A stretch of 64,000 nucleotides of DNA. It comes from Glutinoglossum americanum (lineage: Eukaryota > Ascomycota > Geoglossomycetes > Geoglossales > Geoglossaceae). Within the stretch, counting starts at the first letter, position 1. The number at the start of each line of letters is the position of its first letter. Both the position numbers and the translations under genes were made by a program. The DNA lies in the NCBI GenBank assembly GCA_020080175.1, contig JAGHQL010000108.1, forward strand, positions 27,296-91,295. Direction: 5' to 3'. Positions 24,105 to 36,200 of the stretch are shown here, in pieces. The notes under the pieces were generated by a model. It saw only the letters and a program-made list of their open reading frames with translations. It had not been told where the DNA came from and searched no databases.

Positions 24105-27100
24105 ATGCCCTCGCACCGCAATCGTCCTTCCAAGTTCATCGACTCGCCGCGTCATCTTGTTCTCCGCCATGGCCACCGTCTGATACAGCGCATAAACAAA
24201 TTGGACGAAGGTGGCCCCACACTGCCTCCGGGGTACGAAAAGTTACACTCGTTCTTTGTACCTGGTCTGGAGGCCGGATTACATACAATCGGCGTTGAGC
24301 AAGTGATCACTGTCCCTGGCGACCCTTCGTCCCCCTTGAAGAAACAGAATTTCCAGAAATTCAACGTTGTTGCACCCCGTTTCACCCTGCCAGACAATAC
24401 AGTCTACTCTGTCTATCCACCTCAAGGACATGCAGATAGAGCAGAAGTACTGCCGCACGTCGTCTTAACTGACCCAACTTTGCCTTGGGAAAGAATCGGG
24501 AGCTGGGAGGCAGAGAGAAAAAAGCATCCTCCCGAGGATATAGATTATAGAAAGAATCGTGTGCCATGGCTTGCGGTCTTATCATTCACCGAGGAAGAGC
24601 TTCGACTTGCTCCCTCAGATCTTGCTGGAGATACAAGCCTCTTCAAGGGGACGGTCAATTTCAAGGATAAAGCTCAACAGAGCACGACATTGTCCATCAA
24701 CATGCCGGTGACAGATCTGCGCCTGGTCGACACCAGTAGGGTAGCCACGCCCGTAACCTATGACCCGAATGTGGACGCAAATCCGGACGGGTCGACTCCT
24801 TCAACTGACGCGATATTCGTGCCAACCAAGCTATTCAGGAGCTTCTTCGCCTCCCACAATGCAAACGGGGTACCCGAGCCAGCATCTCTAGACGTTTCCC
24901 GCTACAGATTTCTTGCACACCTCCGTAACCTCAATCCGACAGGAATGGCGGAGGCGGATACGACAGATGGTGACCGCGCTTTCTCAATCGTGGTCGGACA
25001 TCGGGCAGGACCACTTGATATCACGAAGCCGACGACCGTTGTTGTCCACCTCGTCTCAATTGAGGGCGTGGAACGAATGGATCCCAATGCCGTGCCACAG
25101 TTTGTTTCTCTATCCTCTCTATATAGCTGGACTTATTCTTGTCTTCCGCCAAACTCGCTCAACGTCAGCGATGCATTCGCTGGGCTGGGAAAGACCCTCA
25201 AGATGCTTAGACCTAGCCTCACCGACAAACAAATTGCGAGTATTGAGGCTGAGGAGCCAGCGGGTGGCCGAGTCGCCCGAAGGATGCTAGATGGCTACTC
25301 GATAACTCGATACCGCGCGCAGACTGGCGAACCTACCGCTGCTTTCATCAGAGGCCCATTCACGCCTACAGAAGTTCCATCTCCTCTTACCGAGACTTGG
25401 ACAGCCCTCTCGACTTCTGGCGCCGACCTACAAATCTTAGACCAGGAGCTCGGTATCATGGACCTAACGTATTCCGCCGCCTGGCAATTGGGAAAGACGC
25501 TCGCCTTAGCCGACCCCGCGTTTACAACCGCTCTCACGAGTGTCCGAAAGCAGATCTTTGACCTTGCAACAAGCGAGGCGCAGGCAGAGGCTCTACGGAA
25601 GAATGGGGCCCACAAGTCCCGCGTGGAGATCCTCAAGTCAATTGGCCAATCAGTAAAGCAACTTCGAGATCTCCCAACGAGTCCGCAATCGCAAGGGGTG
25701 GGAATCATGTCGCATCGCTGGCGACGAATGGCAGTTCTCCCTCTCGATTTATCTTACCATAGTGATTCGGTCGACCCCGATATTGAAAAGCATCTAAACG
25801 AAGCGGCGATGATCATCTCCAGTAGTGTGGACGACGATGGTAAACCGACCGAACACCCGTACGACGAACACAATACCCCATATTCGACTGACTGGATGGT
25901 TGTTCTGCGTTGGATCCTAGACAGGGCCTTTCTCGTCAATGTACCCGCACATTACTTCATCACTGACCCAATACATCTCCCCATGGAAAGTCTCCGGTTC
26001 TTCCACATTGATGCCAATTGGACCGAGGCGTTCATCGACGGTGGTCTCAGTCTCGCCAATCATCTCGATCGTGAAGACGACAAGATTCGTTTAGCAATCA
26101 AGAATGCCTACAACCGCTACATTCACACTCCCAACTCCCAGCTCGGTTATGCTCCCCCTATCCCTCGTTATGGGTTCCTTCTTCGCTCGGTGCTTGTTAC
26201 CCAGTTCCCCGATCTAGTGGTGAAGACCTTCCCGGAATTGAATTCGACGAGCCCTCCAGTTATCTTGCGCCACGAGAACATCGACAAAGGTGTCATGCTC
26301 TGTTTGTTCGCCGAGGCTCCTTCCGCGAATACCTTCGAGTCCCTCACCCTCGCACAGCCGCCCCACCAGCAGTTTTTTACTATTGCTGACGAGTTAACCG
26401 TAAAATATATTGAAATGACTTACAAGAAAATATATACCGTCAAAGAACCCAACGACCCAAAGCGAAGAGAGGGACTAGAACGGCCTAAATGGAAAAGGGG
26501 TGAAGTGACGCCTCGTAAACCAGTGTTCCTCTGGGGCGACAACGAGGATGCGCCGGAAATCCGAACATTGCTTTTCGACAACTTCGCGAACGACCTCTTC
26601 AACTCATTGGTGGATGGGATGAATACCAAAGAGCACTGGTTTGACGAGAAGTGCGCAACCGCAGCGATGGTTGGGATCCAGCTCAACGACCCCAATTGGC
26701 AGCTCACAATCGATCTCAAGGACCCCGCAGCAGTCGCAGATCTCTCCATACCAGCAACGGGACCAAAACCACGAGCGCTAACGATCAAAAAGCGGAAGGT
26801 GCGCCCAAAAATGCCTATTAAGACACTTCAGCAAGTCGAAACCCGGAGCGCACCTCATCCCACCTTCCAAGAACGGACCCGCGTCCACCCCCTCATTCTC
26901 GCCCACCCGCCACCACACTTCCGCATCCCCGCATCACGCTCCGTCGTCGAAATCCAACGCGGCAGCGACGACCCAGCCGGCGCCCCCAAATACATCTATT
27001 CCGCCTACCCGTCCGACCAGCTCCAATCCCCCACAATCCCCATGGCCAAGATCCAAGACCTCGTCTTCTCCATCGTTTACAAGGAAGGCGCGCAGGACTT

Positions 27101-27473
27101 CAAGATCGTGAAGGTTACGCTGGCGATCAGGCTAGGCAATCCGGCGGGGCCGGGCGACGTTAGAGGGCCCATGATGTCTACCTATGCGGGGTCGGGCGCG
27201 ACGATGCTGTCGAATCTCAGGCTGAACGTGATACCATTGTTCGAGACGAGGAGTGATAGGAGCAACTGGCTGGTGCTGACGCTGATGCCGAGGAGTACGA
27301 GGGGGTGGATCGAGGCGGAGCTGGTGAAGGAGATGAGTTTTCTGTTGAGCGGGGTCAGCGTGAACGTCTCGCCGGACGCTGTGAAGTCCACGGTGATCAT
27401 CAGGGAGTATTACCAATTCGGTCAAGTTTTTGAATATTCGTTCGAGGTTAATCTCGCACCGTTGCCGTCATGA
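24105..27473 (+). CDS. Giant uncharacterised protein (1,122 aa), island partner
   Basis: A single exon from ATG at 24105 to TGA at 27473. No signal peptide, membrane helix or recognised catalytic motif is visible. Distinct phrases are FNVVAPRFTLP at 86-96, VYSVYPP at 100-106, LPHVVLTDPTLPWER at 116-130 and PWLAVLSF at 154-161. Further on, around residues 614-650, are PAHYFITDP, LPMESLRFFHID and a WTEAFIDGGLSLANHLDR segment. The C-terminal part has a basic linker near 890-920, then beta-rich sequence. From memory, this order (RFxLP, SVxPP, LPHVVLxxxTLPWER, PWLALLxF) resembles large bacterial proteins of unknown role. That is recollection, not a search result. It is transcribed away from the other three island genes. 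Confidence 0.85.
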   Translation: MPSHRNRPSKFIDSPRHLVLRHGHRLIQRINKLDEGGPTLPPGYEKLHSFFVPGLEAGLHTIGVEQVITVPGDPSSPLKKQNFQKFNVVAPRFTLPDNTVYSVYPPQGHADRAEVLPHVVLTDPTLPWERIGSWEAERKKHPPEDIDYRKNRVPWLAVLSFTEEELRLAPSDLAGDTSLFKGTVNFKDKAQQSTTLSINMPVTDLRLVDTSRVATPVTYDPNVDANPDGSTPSTDAIFVPTKLFRSFFASHNANGVPEPASLDVSRYRFLAHLRNLNPTGMAEADTTDGDRAFSIVVGHRAGPLDITKPTTVVVHLVSIEGVERMDPNAVPQFVSLSSLYSWTYSCLPPNSLNVSDAFAGLGKTLKMLRPSLTDKQIASIEAEEPAGGRVARRMLDGYSITRYRAQTGEPTAAFIRGPFTPTEVPSPLTETWTALSTSGADLQILDQELGIMDLTYSAAWQLGKTLALADPAFTTALTSVRKQIFDLATSEAQAEALRKNGAHKSRVEILKSIGQSVKQLRDLPTSPQSQGVGIMSHRWRRMAVLPLDLSYHSDSVDPDIEKHLNEAAMIISSSVDDDGKPTEHPYDEHNTPYSTDWMVVLRWILDRAFLVNVPAHYFITDPIHLPMESLRFFHIDANWTEAFIDGGLSLANHLDREDDKIRLAIKNAYNRYIHTPNSQLGYAPPIPRYGFLLRSVLVTQFPDLVVKTFPELNSTSPPVILRHENIDKGVMLCLFAEAPSANTFESLTLAQPPHQQFFTIADELTVKYIEMTYKKIYTVKEPNDPKRREGLERPKWKRGEVTPRKPVFLWGDNEDAPEIRTLLFDNFANDLFNSLVDGMNTKEHWFDEKCATAAMVGIQLNDPNWQLTIDLKDPAAVADLSIPATGPKPRALTIKKRKVRPKMPIKTLQQVETRSAPHPTFQERTRVHPLILAHPPPHFRIPASRSVVEIQRGSDDPAGAPKYIYSAYPSDQLQSPTIPMAKIQDLVFSIVYKEGAQDFKIVKVTLAIRLGNPAGPGDVRGPMMSTYAGSGATMLSNLRLNVIPLFETRSDRSNWLVLTLMPRSTRGWIEAELVKEMSFLLSGVSVNVSPDAVKSTVIIREYYQFGQVFEYSFEVNLAPLPS

Positions 27474-28944
27474 TTCAGGTGTAGGTCCGGTGATGGATTT
27501 TAGGAAGGGGGATTTTCGGGTTTTTCATCTTCACGTATCTAGCAGAACTGTCCAAAGAGTTTATCTTAGGGAATAAACGTCGTAGCATCGCAGAAACGTA
27601 TAACTCGCAAGTGGAACCAGTAAGCTTTCTAGCTCGTTAATAGCCTCGTCATCTTCCATATACACGTCCTCTTCTTGGTCCCAAGCCTAGACTTTCACTA
27701 CATCGTCCTCCTTCCCCTCCTCTATCTATGATGGATTGAAGCCTTAAAGATCACCACCAAGATAGACAGAATGCGAAGTCCCAAAACAGCCATTCTCCTC
27801 CCCGTCCATCTTTAAGGGAGTCAAGTAAGCCTCTGCAAAATCCAGGACGAATCTCTACCGGTAGCGCTTCACGAGGTAGTCGGTTCCAGCCGATGTGGAT
27901 CTGTCGAGCAACTGCTTGCTATTGTTAAACCAGCTCCCCACACCTCCTAAGGACATAGTGCACGGTAGACCTGTAATTAATGGCTGATAGGGATCCCGAG
28001 GGTGTTCTTCCATAATTGACGTAGTTCGTGTTTAGATCAGGCGAGCTCGCTGCTTAGTCGCACAAAATTGTGCGGATTGGTGACTAAGCGACCTAGTCAT
28101 TGATTCGCCGTTGCACTCGACTCAACAGCACCCGTCCAAAAACAACCCCCGCCCCCATTGACCGCACCCCTGTACCGAATTCACCGTTTTACACAAGCGA
28201 TAACCAGATATGGGTGGTATGTATCCTGTGATTGCCGCGTCTAACGTTCTGGGAGGAACAGCTCCGGAGTGAAATTGCCACGATCGAGTAAGTTACTGAA
28301 CTCCCACAAATCAACCTGCCAAAACTCTTCTACCTCTATTAGTCAACACTTTTTGTATATAGATACCACATACACTTATCACTACACGCCTCCCCTAGTC
28401 CGTCCTAGCTTGCTAATAGCTTACACCCCCAGCACGCCTCCAATCGTACCGTGACACGCTTATCCCATCCATACGCGAAACCCCGTACCACTCAAAATTC
28501 CCTCGAGCGCCCCCGACCTACCCTACATCCCCACACAAACCTAGTGATAGGATAGCGAGAGCCAATTGCGGGCTGAGGCTGAAGATTTTCGGCGGGGCCC
28601 ATCGGAAGGGGTGCGGTTGGGTCGGAATATGTGGATATCTGAACATGCCCGATTAAAAAGAAATATTAGTTACCAGGGTGGATATTCCAGAAATTGCCCG
28701 ATTTCAGAGCCTCTGCGAGTTTAGCTAGCCGTCTACTAGTCGTCACCGAGGAGGCAAAAGTTCAACCCGATGGGTAGAAGGATGCTGAATTAAAACGGGG
28801 CAAACCCCGTTTATAAGGCTACCTCTGCCAAGCTAATGACTAATAATCGGCCAGTATTAATATTACACAATAGTGTAAATGTGGTAACAAAACTATCCTC
28901 CACAGCAGAGCGAATAAATCCGCTAACATCGATACAAGAACCAC
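27474..28944. other. Intergenic region between convergent genes
   Basis: No gene was recognised. A short imperfect inverted pair, CTTAGTCGCACAAAATTGTGCGGATTGGTGACTAAG-like, lies around 28050-28090. Otherwise the region is unremarkable. Confidence 0.4.
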
Positions 28945-29898
28945 TCAGCTCTCACTGGTGACCATAGCAGTATCTACAGCAACCTCCCAACCCGTCCTCT
29001 CCCTTAAAAACTCCACCAAATCCCTCAACATTTCCCTCGAATACCAGTGGCCCAGCCCCTCATACTCCCTCCAGTGTACATCCACGCCTAGGGCACTGAG
29101 ACAGCTCGACGCCCCCCGCCCGAGTTGCACAGAGACCCTCTCGTCCTCAACGCCATGACCTAGGAAGAGCGCGGTAGACCGGGGCGGTAATAGCTGCGCC
29201 GGAGGCGCCATTTCCAGCTCCTCGCGCAGGAATGAAATTGCTTGCGTTGGTAGGTCAGGCGTCGGCTCTGCATGCTCACTCTCATTGGACAAGCCTTCTC
29301 CGGCCTCATCGAGCCTTATGAATAGATCGTCGCCGTCGTCTCCCGCCCCTATATTCCGCACAATATCTTCCATATGCGCACGATAGGGCAACCACCCGCA
29401 CATCCCCACAGCCGCAGCCAGCGGCTCCCCATCCCACATCAGCAATCCCACCAGACTCGCGGCGCACCCCTGACTCAGTCCTCCAAGAACGACGTTTCGC
29501 CCACCAACAAGCTCGGTCTCTCGCCTCAACAAGCCGTGGATAAATGCGCTGCTCTCTCTCAAGCCTTCGATCTGCAACTCCTCTCTCTCGTTAGGAGAGC
29601 TGAGATCCCAGCTGTCGAACCACTGGTTTATATAGATGCGCTTGTACATCGTCGCACGGCGTTTGGATGCGGTGGGGAATACAAATTTCGCATGCGGGAA
29701 GGCGGTGGCAAGATTAGTAAACTCCGGAATTTCCGCCTCAAGTAGAGCTGGGCCAAACCTTTCGGCGGACGATCCCCGACCGTGTAAGATAATTATCGTG
29801 TGTTTGTGCTCGAGAGTGGGGGGCATCACGAGGGGTTCGGGGTACTCGCTTGAGTCGAACCGCTTGTGCGGGTTCGAAGTGGTCGATGCAGATGACAT
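28945..29898 (-). CDS. Phospholipase/carboxylesterase-family serine hydrolase
   Basis: A single exon of 317 aa with an alpha/beta-hydrolase fold of the acyl-protein thioesterase/carboxylesterase (Abhydrolase_2) type. The oxyanion-hole motif IIILHGRGSS is at 35-44. The nucleophile elbow GGLSQG carries S142. The acid is probably D252 in GHGVEDERV and the histidine H284 in EGLGHWYS, so the triad is complete. The protein is longer than classical thioesterases (about 230 aa) because of an N-terminal extension and an acidic insertion around 185-215 (GAGDDGDD, NESEHAEP). No signal peptide is seen, so it is probably cytosolic. It may cleave short acyl esters or thioesters. The substrate cannot be told from sequence, and nothing links it to the adjacent island. 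Confidence 0.88.
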   Translation of the reverse strand: MSSASTTSNPHKRFDSSEYPEPLVMPPTLEHKHTIIILHGRGSSAERFGPALLEAEIPEFTNLATAFPHAKFVFPTASKRRATMYKRIYINQWFDSWDLSSPNEREELQIEGLRESSAFIHGLLRRETELVGGRNVVLGGLSQGCAASLVGLLMWDGEPLAAAVGMCGWLPYRAHMEDIVRNIGAGDDGDDLFIRLDEAGEGLSNESEHAEPTPDLPTQAISFLREELEMAPPAQLLPPRSTALFLGHGVEDERVSVQLGRGASSCLSALGVDVHWREYEGLGHWYSREMLRDLVEFLRERTGWEVAVDTAMVTSES

Positions 29899-31006
29899 AC
29901 GGAGGACTCGTGAATATTCGGACGATGCCGATGGTGATATGGTGATTCAATAGTGTTCAGCGGGCGCCGGCGATGCTGTTCTTCAGAAACGGGCCCTCCT
30001 AAACTTATAGTCGCCTCAGAATCGCTTGTGTTAGAACGCGAGGCTGAGCTTCCTATTCATCTCCGGTATTTCTCCTGATGCCCGTATATGGAGGCCCTCG
30101 AATTTCTAGGCGGTGCCATTTGTAGAGCCGATATCTTCACGCATACAGATAATGTCTACCCTACCACTCATACCCCCCCGTTCGTTTGGCTCGCATGATT
30201 TTGGCGCCTGGTTTTTCGCAAACTCCACTATTCATTCCGAGGTACCCGCAGGTCCATCGAGAGAACTGCGGAGTAGGTTCGGTGGTTTAGTAAGCACCAC
30301 ACGCCGGCCTTGCCTCGAACAGATGTACCCGACCCCGTCGTAAGTCACGCGGTGGCAGGGCGAGGCTGCATTGCCCAGCCTTGGAATTTCGCCGCTTTTA
30401 TGAGTCAACCTGGGCTCAAAGCCTCGATACCAGGGACGCTTGCTAACCCAATCTAGGCAATTAGTGATAATTTCACGCCCATCATGGTTTAGTCTGGAAG
30501 TTTGAACAGCCTCAGCGAAAATTCTCACGCCAGCAACCCACCAAACCTTTGGAACCTAGCACTTCGGCGCGCGGTCTCGCCGAAGAAACGAGGCGCTCAG
30601 CCTCGCATGTTGGGCAAGCCCACCACCCCACTCCCCCTCCAGTCTATTACCTATGGAATGAATGTGAGCAGATACTCTTATTCGATAGGTCTCTCTACGG
30701 TGTAGCCTCATATAGAGGCCCTCATTCCGTGTGGTAGCCTCGGGATTTAACGAACAGACTATTCGTGCAACCAGGTATATAGGATCGCCGAGCAGGAAAC
30801 CATGGTCTCCTTTCAGCAGACCGAGAGAGCAAGCCTTGGGTTTATTAACGAGGACAGAGTAACCGAGCCCTGACTACTATCCTTAACCCATACGGCTAGC
30901 ATATTTGCCGATAAGACAGAAGCTGAAGCCGGACCCGGTGCCCTTAGTGATCGCAAATGCCTAGTATTCACAAAAGTCCCCGCAGTTGAAGGGTTAGCAA
31001 TGCTGA
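29899..31006. other. Intergenic region
   Basis: No supported gene. Short open stretches at 30113-30343 and 30502-30737 have no motif. Two AGGCCCTC-containing segments (near 30092 and 30715) are the only repetition I noticed. Confidence 0.4.
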
Positions 31007-32478
31007 TTGGCGTCTTTAGTCACTGGCATTAGAGAAGGCAAACAGGGGGTCTTACTTGACAACGCCACGAACTGGTCGGACGTGGCCAAAGCCTATAGGG
31101 AATCACGCGAGCTATTGCAGAACATTTTGACTCGCTGCGCAATCAAAGAGATGATCGCAGAGACGCAAAAGGTTTCGTCCATTACGAGTAGCCTATATGA
31201 CGGCATCGTATCACGACTCTAGAAATGTTCTATCCAGATAAACACATATAAGATCCGGGTCGAGGAACCTGGCTGAATTGGATGTGAAAAAGGCATGCCT
31301 ATATCAGGCTTAGTATTTGTGACTTGTAGTGTATGATACGGCTAATTGCTAGGCTAATACCACATAAAACAGGTGGACCTGAATAAGAGAAATAGGAGCT
31401 TGGAGGCATTCCTTGCTGCTTTCAGCGCCAAGGTTAGCCCGCGAAACTCAACTCCAACCGTGTCCAGCCTCGCTACGCATCCGACGTACTTAACCGCTAG
31501 ATCAACGTTGACTAATGAAAGCTTTGACACAGCAGTTGGTGATAGTCTCAAAAGAAGAGACCGAGTTGGAATGGCCTAGACGTTTACAAGCCGAAAGCTC
31601 CCTTTGCCTCCTCCTGAAGAGATTAACTGGTCGGGAAAGGGACAACACGTAGGGTATGAAAGACGACACAGAGGTTCACTGCCTGTCGAGCGGATACTAG
31701 AGACCTCAGGAAATGCCCCAGTTGAAAGTTTCGTGTATCGAAGAGTCCGCCTGGCTCGAAAGCGCACTATTTGTCGTTGTAAAATGAACAAGGAAGACTT
31801 TCTGCTGGAAGCAAAGCGCGTTAACCGACTGCGACACCCACACATTATACAACCCGTTAGCACGTACGTATTAGAACGGCCTATAAATATTCTCTTCTAT
31901 CCAGCTATGGATCATGCGTTCAGACATGTTTATAGGGAGCTGTAGTCTTAAACTTATAACAGCCCAAACCAGCAACACTGTGGGATCCGGCTTAGAGGAT
32001 TTCCCGAGGTGCTTAGCGCGCGCCGTGAAATACATTCATGGCTTCAACGCCATGCATATGGATATCAAACCAAAGAATATTCTTGTCCGGCATCGCATGC
32101 GGAGAGGGAGCCACTACGGGGTGTACTCTGTATTTAGCAGACTTTGGTATCGTACGCAGCTACTCAGATCCGTCCGCCATAGATACAAACAGGCCGACAT
32201 CATTCACCCGCACATACTACGCACCCGAAGTTGCAAACCAGGACCGTCGCGATATATCAGCAGTCTGGTCGGGCTTACGAGCCTCGCGATGCGCGCCCTA
32301 CGAGCGCGTCATGCCTGCGCCCATCTCGCAAATGCTCGCAGTTGATCCGGAGAAGCGTGCAAATCATAACTATCTAGAGTTGCGGTTCATGGAGATACAG
32401 GGAGGCCCATTGGCTTGTTGTTTGGAGCCACCGGAGAAGTATGAGTGTGCGGAGAAGCGGTTTGATGAGGGTATATAA
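31007..32478 (+). pseudogene. Decayed protein kinase gene
   Basis: Kinase landmarks occur in order but in different frames. An N-lobe piece, FLLEAKRVNRLRHPHIIQP, lies near 31798-31860. The catalytic loop HMDIKPKNIL is near 32055-32085 in a second frame. LADFGI, then SFTRTYYAPEV, lie near 32131-32230 in a third frame. The middle of the C-lobe, where the helix after APE and the DxWSxG segment should be, is shortened to DISAVWSG. The frame then continues to a plausible C-terminus (LAVDPEKRANHNYLEL) ending at 32478. Upstream pieces at 31007-31222 and 31373-31579 look like a helical N-terminal region of the same gene. Several shifts cannot be explained by GT-AG introns I could find. The intact ancestor was probably a fungal Ser/Thr kinase with HMDIKPKN and DFG motifs. 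Confidence 0.65.
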
Positions 32479-33243
32479 GTGGCGTCTGAAAAATGAAGCC
32501 ACGTGGTGGATCCTCAGGGTGCTAAACCTTGATTCGAGCGAATAGGTCCAGGAGACCCTCGCTATTTAAAGCTCGCGAACTGTGAGGCGAAAGATTAGTT
32601 GTTGGTAGCGGCGTATGTCTTATTAACAACACCACATACTGATCCCCGAGCAATCCTTTCTTTGCGGCTGCTCTCCATCTTCATGTTTCCGTTGGTCTGT
32701 CCTCTCGAATCCAGAGGCGTCTGGTGTTCCACCAAGTAATGATTCTCTCCTCCTAAACCCATACCATCCCCCCGAATGTGCCTTTAGAAATGGAAGGGCG
32801 TCGAATATTTATTGAATGTGAGCAGTCTGTCTAACAGCAAATATTCTTGTAGTGTCCATGTTGACCCCATAGAGACCCTGCGGTCGAAAGTAGCCCTTGG
32901 CGTCGGGCGAGTCGGCCTTGCTTCACTTAACCAGCGATGACTATGAGTGGCCAGTTAAGCGAACATCTAAACCAAATATGGAGCGGGGCTGTCGCTAATT
33001 GCGCAAGTGGTTAAATACTTTTGAATTTGGCGCGTACCTCCTTTTAGAGTTACCCCGCACAAGGCTGAATAGGGGCTAACTTGACGAGACCAGTCGCCCG
33101 CTTGATGACCCTCCGTAGCCTACAAACAAATTCCGTTGTCAGAAGTTATTTTTTACAGATACCCTCCTTAGCAGGGACCGGAACATTCTAGGGTAACCAC
33201 GGCTCTTGGAATTCACCGCCGGAACAAACTATAATCAAGAGGT
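32479..33243. other. Intergenic region upstream of the HET gene
   Basis: About 765 bp, AT-rich in parts. It is the presumed promoter and 5' leader of the pseudokinase-ankyrin-HET gene. No other feature was recognised. Confidence 0.4.
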
Positions 33244-36200
33244 ATGTCACCAAACAAGGAACCCGATCTATCCTCATCAGCTCCATCCAGCAATCAACCG
33301 GATGGCCTCTTTGTTGCCGCTACAGCCCTGCCACGCTTCATCAACTTCCTCGCCCATCTTCCCGGCAATTTCATCAACCCACATCTCGAAGCCGTGCAGC
33401 ATCTTCCAGTTCTAGGCGATGGATCATTGTTTTCCGTGCGGGACCACATTCGCGCAGACGCCCTGGGCCAAAAGAGGGTCCTCAAAGTGTTCAAGAAAAG
33501 TCTTTCCCCCGGAACCCCGAATCCGGTTAGCGCGGCAGAGTTTCGGTCCCTGCTACAGGAAATCAACATTCTAGGCTTCAGACCTCTCCTTATGCACGAA
33601 AACATCGTCACCCTGGAGAGCGTTGTGTGGGGCGTGCACTCCCTCGATCCTTCTCTGCAGGTAAGTCCAGCTTTGACCTTGGAACAAGCACCGTTCGGCG
33701 ACCTGGACGCATTTCAAGCATCAACCGCCGATGCAGACTGGGCTGCGCGGAAAGCGCTCTGCTATGATGTTGCCAGTGGATTGGACGCGCTACATTCATA
33801 TGGCATTCTACACGGGGATCTGACAGCCCCCCATATCCTCATTTTTGGCCACCCTAAGCGAAAATTCTTGGCTAAAATCTGTGGATTTAGCGGGTCCTCT
33901 ATTGCCCCGCCCGGCTGTGAAATACCCATAATTCCACGTGGCAGAATCCCTTGGAGTGCACCAGAGATGGAGTCCGGGTCATTCCGACAAGACCAGGTGC
34001 TCAAGACCGATGTATTTACTTTTGGTCTTTTGATGTGGAAGATTTTCGTGCATCAGAATCCGTTTTTGACCTTCGATCTGCCACTCGATGAGGCTACCCA
34101 GAACGAGGACATCAAGGATATTCTCCTCCTACCCTATCTCTTCCGATTCATCCCGCTTCTGATTGAACACGAAGTAGGCCTTCTTGGAAATGATGATTTT
34201 GATCTCCTCAACGCCCTCTTTTCCTGTACCGTGCGCCTAGCACCAAGACAGAGAAATCTACGCCAGGCTCTAGAGCTGCTACTTCCTCACAATGGCCGCG
34301 AGGATGAGTAAGTATTCATATATCATCAACAGAGAGGCAGGGTCTTAGTCAAGCTTTTAGGCCATTACAAACAGCGGCTTCGTCGGCTTTAGCGAGAATC
34401 TTAGACATACCCATGGACTTCGAGCTAGTCAGTCAGACTGTCCCGACACCCTCGTTTTGTGCTCAGCTGAATACCTTTCCAGATTCGGGCGTCGAGTAAC
34501 GATCTTAGAGAGTTGCCTTTCCTCGTCCAAAAGCAGTTGCTCAACTCCCTTCAACACATCTGCAGCTATGGCGATGCCCAACAAACTAGTGAGCCGAATA
34601 AGGAAGCCATATTTGGTCCACGCCTCCTCGACAACGCTGTATGGATAGTGTTTCTTTGTCACCTTCAAGGGTTTAGTATAGCTTCCGATCCGGTGACAGC
34701 AATAGAGACCCTTCGCCGCTCCGGATTGGCCGAGTTCTTGACTCCCACTCTTTGCCAGGCATTCGAGATTGATATCCCAGAAGAACTAGCTGTGGAAACA
34801 ACAACCATGCTCCTCAAGCGCATTAACTCTAGCCGAATGGGTCCATGGATGAAACCTGGATGGGAACCGTCACTGCAAAACCCAGAAGCACATGGGATAG
34901 ACAAAGACAAACAGTATGTCTTGGAGATGTGTGCTGGTCAAACTGCCGACGGAGCCGAACCATTGCGACAGAATTCGGAGCTGGCTCAAATTAGGCTTGG
35001 AGCCAATAACACGTTGCTGCACGCAGCTACCTTCTTTGGACTATCGAAAGAGGTTGAATTCCTCATCGATCGAGTACAGTTCGACATGAACGCAGTCAAC
35101 GACAAGCACGAGACTGCGTTGCTTCTCGCATGCCAAACAGGGCAGTGTGACATTGTGGACTTCTTGCTTTCCCGTGGCGCAGATGCGTCAATTGTAAATG
35201 AAAGGGGCGAGAATGGGCTTCACTGGCTATGTTCGTTTCCGGAAGGGTCTGCTGCTTCTCTTGCGCATAGATTGGGACTCCAAGGCGCAAGTCTTGGTTT
35301 GACATCCCCAGAAGAGGACGGAGGCTTAGAATGGGTTGCAACAACACCGGATATAGATTTCCTCCAAGACGGGAGGCTGGGTGGAAATCCAGGTTTACGA
35401 GCTGTTGGGAATCGAGATCTACCGTCACTGCGCATCCTCTGCGGAATGTACAGAACGATCATTCCGAACTTAAAGCCTGACGCTAAGCTCTTTGTTCTGA
35501 TACACTTCATGTTCTCTCCCCTCTTACGCCGCGCTTGCGAATTGCACCTCCACGACATCCTAGCATATCTTTGTGACGAATTCTCCACGATGCTAGCTGA
35601 GTTGCCTTCGGAGAGCCTCCCAGAGTCATGGCTCCCTATTGTGGCAGACCTGAAGCAAGACCCGCAGCCGTTTGGATCAATGCTCTTCGCATTGACTAAG
35701 TCAACAACCCTCACCCAAGTTGCCATTGATACGAATTTCCACATCATGCGGCTCTGCTATCACGAGAACACATGGGCTACCGCTTCGCGCAGGACTTTGG
35801 AAGTTCTCACCCAATACGGCATCCTTACGAAGCTAGTGCGTACTAGTAAAGGTCCTCTGCGCACTTTAGCTTATGCAATATGTTGTGGAAATCAAGAGGC
35901 TGTAGCATTCCTGCTCGAACAGGAGACTTTCCGCAACCAAATTGATTTCGCCGACGAACATGGATTTACTCCAGTTCACCACGCCCTTAATAGTCAGCAG
36001 TTTAGAATATTAACCCTTCTGGTCAAGAGCGGGGCCATTATTGACTTGCGCAAGCAGCGAGATCCACGGCATTGCCTGAGCGGAGTTGAAGCGAGCTACA
36101 TGCATGTCATAGCCTCCTTGCGAACTGATAACCTCGCATATGCTCATCTATTGATGGACCATGGTGTCCCAGCTACAATTAAAGACGGACGGGGTCTATC

